Shown here: positions 61,910 through 64,000 of the stretch, piece by piece
Numbering within the stretch: position 1 is the stretch's first letter
Layout of the letters: the number at the start of each line of letters is the position of its first letter
DNA from: Drosophila miranda
Lineage: Eukaryota; Arthropoda; Insecta; Diptera; Drosophilidae
Assembly (NCBI RefSeq): GCF_003369915.1
Contig: NC_046675.1
Coordinates: forward strand, 12,834,001-12,898,000
Length of the DNA stretch: 64,000 bases
Direction: 5' to 3'
The notes under the pieces: model-generated
The model's database searches: none
What the model was told of the DNA's origin: nothing
The model's input: the letters and a program-made list of their open reading frames with translations, nothing else
Translations under genes and position numbers: made by a program

Positions 61910-62835
61910 TCATTGCGCTTTGCCCTTGGACGTGCCCTTCTTCGGTCGAATGTAGGTGCTTATGTAGAAATTGGTGAACATCACGAACATGAACGCAGAC
62001 ATGGTGCAGATCAAGTAGATGACGCCCCGAGACGCATTGCAGTTGGGCTGCAAGCCGGTGTAGGCGCAGTGCAGGAACATCAGCAGGAATTGGACCAGCT
62101 GGGTGAGGGTCAGGTACTTCTTCCACCAGAGGCTCTCCTGGAGATTGCGGCTCTGGGAGGAGGCATAGTAGTAGCCGTACATCACGATGTGCACCAGCAC
62201 ATTGAACATGCAGATGAAGTAGACATGGCCGCCATGGCCATAGAATCGGATCAGCAGGTGCGTGGTCACCGCCATGAATACGTGATGGAAGACGTGCAGG
62301 AAGGTGATCTGGCGCTGCTTCTTGCGCAGCACGAAAAACACTGTGTCCATTAGGTCGAGCACCTTGTTGAGGTGGTACACATAGGACAGGGTGCGCTCCG
62401 TTGACTTCATTGGGTGATCCTGCGGCAGGACGGTCATACAGCTCAAATTGTATGGCCTGGCCACGAATATCAGATGGAAGCCCTGGTCGGTGGCCAAACA
62501 GACTCCAGTTAATGAATGGGAAATACCTTCTTGAGCCGGCTTACCCATATTAGCATGACCGTGTTGTACAGGACCTGGACGATGTTGTACACCTTGAGGA
62601 CTCCTCGCAGCTGAAGAGCCTCATGCCTTGCCATAAACTGCCCCCCCAGCTTCAGGACAAACAGGAGATAGAGTGCGATTATGGTCGCCAGGGGCCAGGC
62701 ACTGTTGACCAGCGGCAGTGGGACAGGATCCGCATAGGGTTTGTCGAAGACCTCGAACATTTCCGTGCCGTACTTAAGGGGGTCCGTCCAGAGACTAGTC
62801 CCAGAAATGTACCTTTGCTTTATAGTGTCTGCCAT
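61910..62835 (-). CDS. ELO-family very-long-chain fatty acid elongase
   Basis: Two exons, 62835-62545 and 62482-61910, give 287 residues. ELO enzymes are ER condensing enzymes that join malonyl-CoA to acyl-CoA. The His box FLHVFHH lies just after LMDTVFFVLRKKQRQIT. Conserved KSTERTLSYVYHLNKVLDL precedes it, and NVLVHIVMYGYYYASS follows. About seven membrane segments are visible. The C-terminus is Lys-rich (PKKGTSKGKAQ), an ER-retention type. The intron donor GTAAGC after a Trp codon and the acceptor CGACCAG join in phase 0. It belongs to the elongase cluster of D. melanogaster 85E (CG8534/CG9458/CG9459/eloF region); the exact orthologue is not fixed. Substrates in flies include hydrocarbon and pheromone precursors. 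Confidence 0.92.
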
Positions 62836-63503
62836 TGGTTGCGTTCCTCATTGATAAGTGCATGCAAATCGTGTGCTAATGGGCCGTATGGAAATCCAAT
62901 TGCTTTCCAGTGCTTCAGCAAAGCAGGCGGAATGGAGTGGACTACAAAACCTCGGAAACTATCGTCAAATCAACATATTACCCTGGGCCTACATAGATGT
63001 GTACATATGTACTTTATTGGCGGAAGCAAAGTAATATTCATGAGCCAGATAAAATATTGTGTGCCTTGCATTTGAAAAATAAGAAAAAGCATACATTTCA
63101 GACACCTACAATGCGTCGGACCTCCCACAGATGTATATATTTGAAATTGTTCTGCACTTTTACCAATAATTCTAATTCTAATTTATTTTACGATTCAACT
63201 TCTTTCTTTTTAGTTTGAAGTTATTTATTTGGTTGCTATTCTGCTACTTTTGTACAGCAATTTTTAGCAAAAGTTTAAGTATCTTATTCCATCTTATGTG
63301 GAGTAGTGAAAGAGTAGAGTAAAAGCAGAGTCCATTTAGTAAAGGTAGAGTAAGGGTGTGTATCCTTTTTTGTACTATTATGATCCGAAGATTTTAAGTC
63401 TTGAGTATGGAGAGGCTCTTATTGAATTGTGTGGTTTATTGGAATTTTTAGATCGCTTAACAAATATTTAAATAATACATCTGAAGGCTTAGGCATCCAG
63501 CAT
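62836..63503. other. Spacer between two elongase genes
   Basis: Holds the promoter of the left elongase (start at 62835) and the 3' flank of the right one (stop at 63504). AT-rich; short AGAGTA-type repeats near 63300-63355. No coding sequence seen. Confidence 0.5.
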
Positions 63504-64000
63504 TCATTGCACCTTTCGCTTCGACGTCTTCTTCTTGGGCAGTATGTAGGCCTTTATGTAGAAATTAATGAACAGAGGGATGAATGTGATGGCGACGAGG
63601 CCGCCATAGACTGGCACCGCGCGGGATGCATTGCAGTCGGGCTGCCGTAGGGTGTAGATGCAGTGAACGAGGATAATGACAAACTGGACGAGCTGAACGA
63701 TGGTGATGTACTGCTTGAACCAGACTTTTGCCTGGCCATCCCTGCGTACGGAGGAAACGTAGTAGTAGGTGTACATGAGCACGTGCACGAGGACGTTGAA
63801 GAAGCAGAGGAAGAAGCCATGGCCGCCGTGTCCATGGAAACGTATGTACAGGAAACAGAAGTACGGCATGAAGGCGTGATGGAAGATGTGCAGGAATGAC
63901 AAGTGCCTGTGCTTCTTGCGCAGCACGAAGAAGACGGTGTCCAGCAGGTCCAGCAACTTGTTGATGAAATACGAGTAGGTTAGCCAGCGCTCTGTGTTCT
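63504..64000 (-). CDS. ELO-family elongase, second gene (5' end outside window)
   Basis: The coding strand enters at 64000 and stops at 63504. The visible 165 residues begin NTERWLTYSYFINKLLDLLD and have the His box FLHIFHH after TVFFVLRKKHRHLS. FFNVLVHVLMYTYYYVSS follows, and the tail PKKKTSKRKVQ is basic. It resembles the left neighbour closely in motif order, so the two form a tandem pair on the same strand. The start and first exon or exons lie right of the window. Confidence 0.92.
   Translation of the reverse strand, partial: NTERWLTYSYFINKLLDLLDTVFFVLRKKHRHLSFLHIFHHAFMPYFCFLYIRFHGHGGHGFFLCFFNVLVHVLMYTYYYVSSVRRDGQAKVWFKQYITIVQLVQFVIILVHCIYTLRQPDCNASRAVPVYGGLVAITFIPLFINFYIKAYILPKKKTSKRKVQ

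Overview
The window is nuclear DNA from a fly of the genus Drosophila or a close relative. Most genes carry short introns of about 50-75 nt. Intergenic DNA is AT-rich, and several promoters carry fly core elements (DRE, Motif 1, Motif 6). The gene order (Mpi, Snap24, a three-finger zinc protein, MED6, Naa80, a BLVRB-like reductase, whamy, RpS29, MtnA, a DIRAS GTPase, RAP, a KCTD3/SHKBP1 protein, ankyrin asparaginase, FBXO11, elongases) matches, from memory, polytene region 85 of D. melanogaster chromosome 3R (Muller element E). Differences from D. melanogaster and a LOA/R1-like LINE hint at the obscura group, but this is a weak inference.

Layout. 1-18 kb: dense housekeeping genes on both strands: Mpi (5' end cut by the window), Snap24, a C2H2 protein, MED6, Naa80, a BLVRB-like reductase, whamy and a large C2H2 protein. 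18-26 kb: RpS29, a secreted WAP-domain protein, metallothionein A with its metal-responsive promoter, and a DIRAS-type GTPase. 28-38.8 kb: a tandem segmental duplication. Each unit carries a CLCC1-like ER membrane protein gene divergent from the RAP chaperone gene. In the second unit RAP is reduced to its 3' end. Between the units lie a truncated LINE, an inverted third fragment of the CLCC1-like gene, an AT-rich tandem array and a DINE-1-like element. 39-44 kb: a single-pass membrane adaptor rich in Tyr-x-x-hydrophobic motifs. 44-57.6 kb: KCTD3/SHKBP1, asparaginase, FBXO11 and a small SAM-domain gene, with promoter-linked repeats. 57.6-61.9 kb: gene-poor. 61.9-64 kb: two tandem ELO-family fatty-acid elongases, the second cut by the window end.

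Functional themes: several genes act in the secretory pathway or membranes (RAP, CLCC1-like, Snap24, the adaptor, elongases), in actin control (Naa80 acetylates actin; WHAMY elongates filaments) and in transcription (MED6, zinc-finger proteins). They are separate genes rather than one pathway.

Most striking: (1) the CLCC1-like gene pair, nearly identical over about 1.9 kb but several percent diverged on both sides, which points to gene conversion; (2) a promoter-linked repeat with Motif 6-like arrays upstream of five genes; (3) the Tyr-motif adaptor; (4) a 33-codon transmembrane micro-ORF just downstream of the KCTD3/SHKBP1 gene. Exon limits were read by eye from splice signals and checked for reading phase; CG numbers are from memory.
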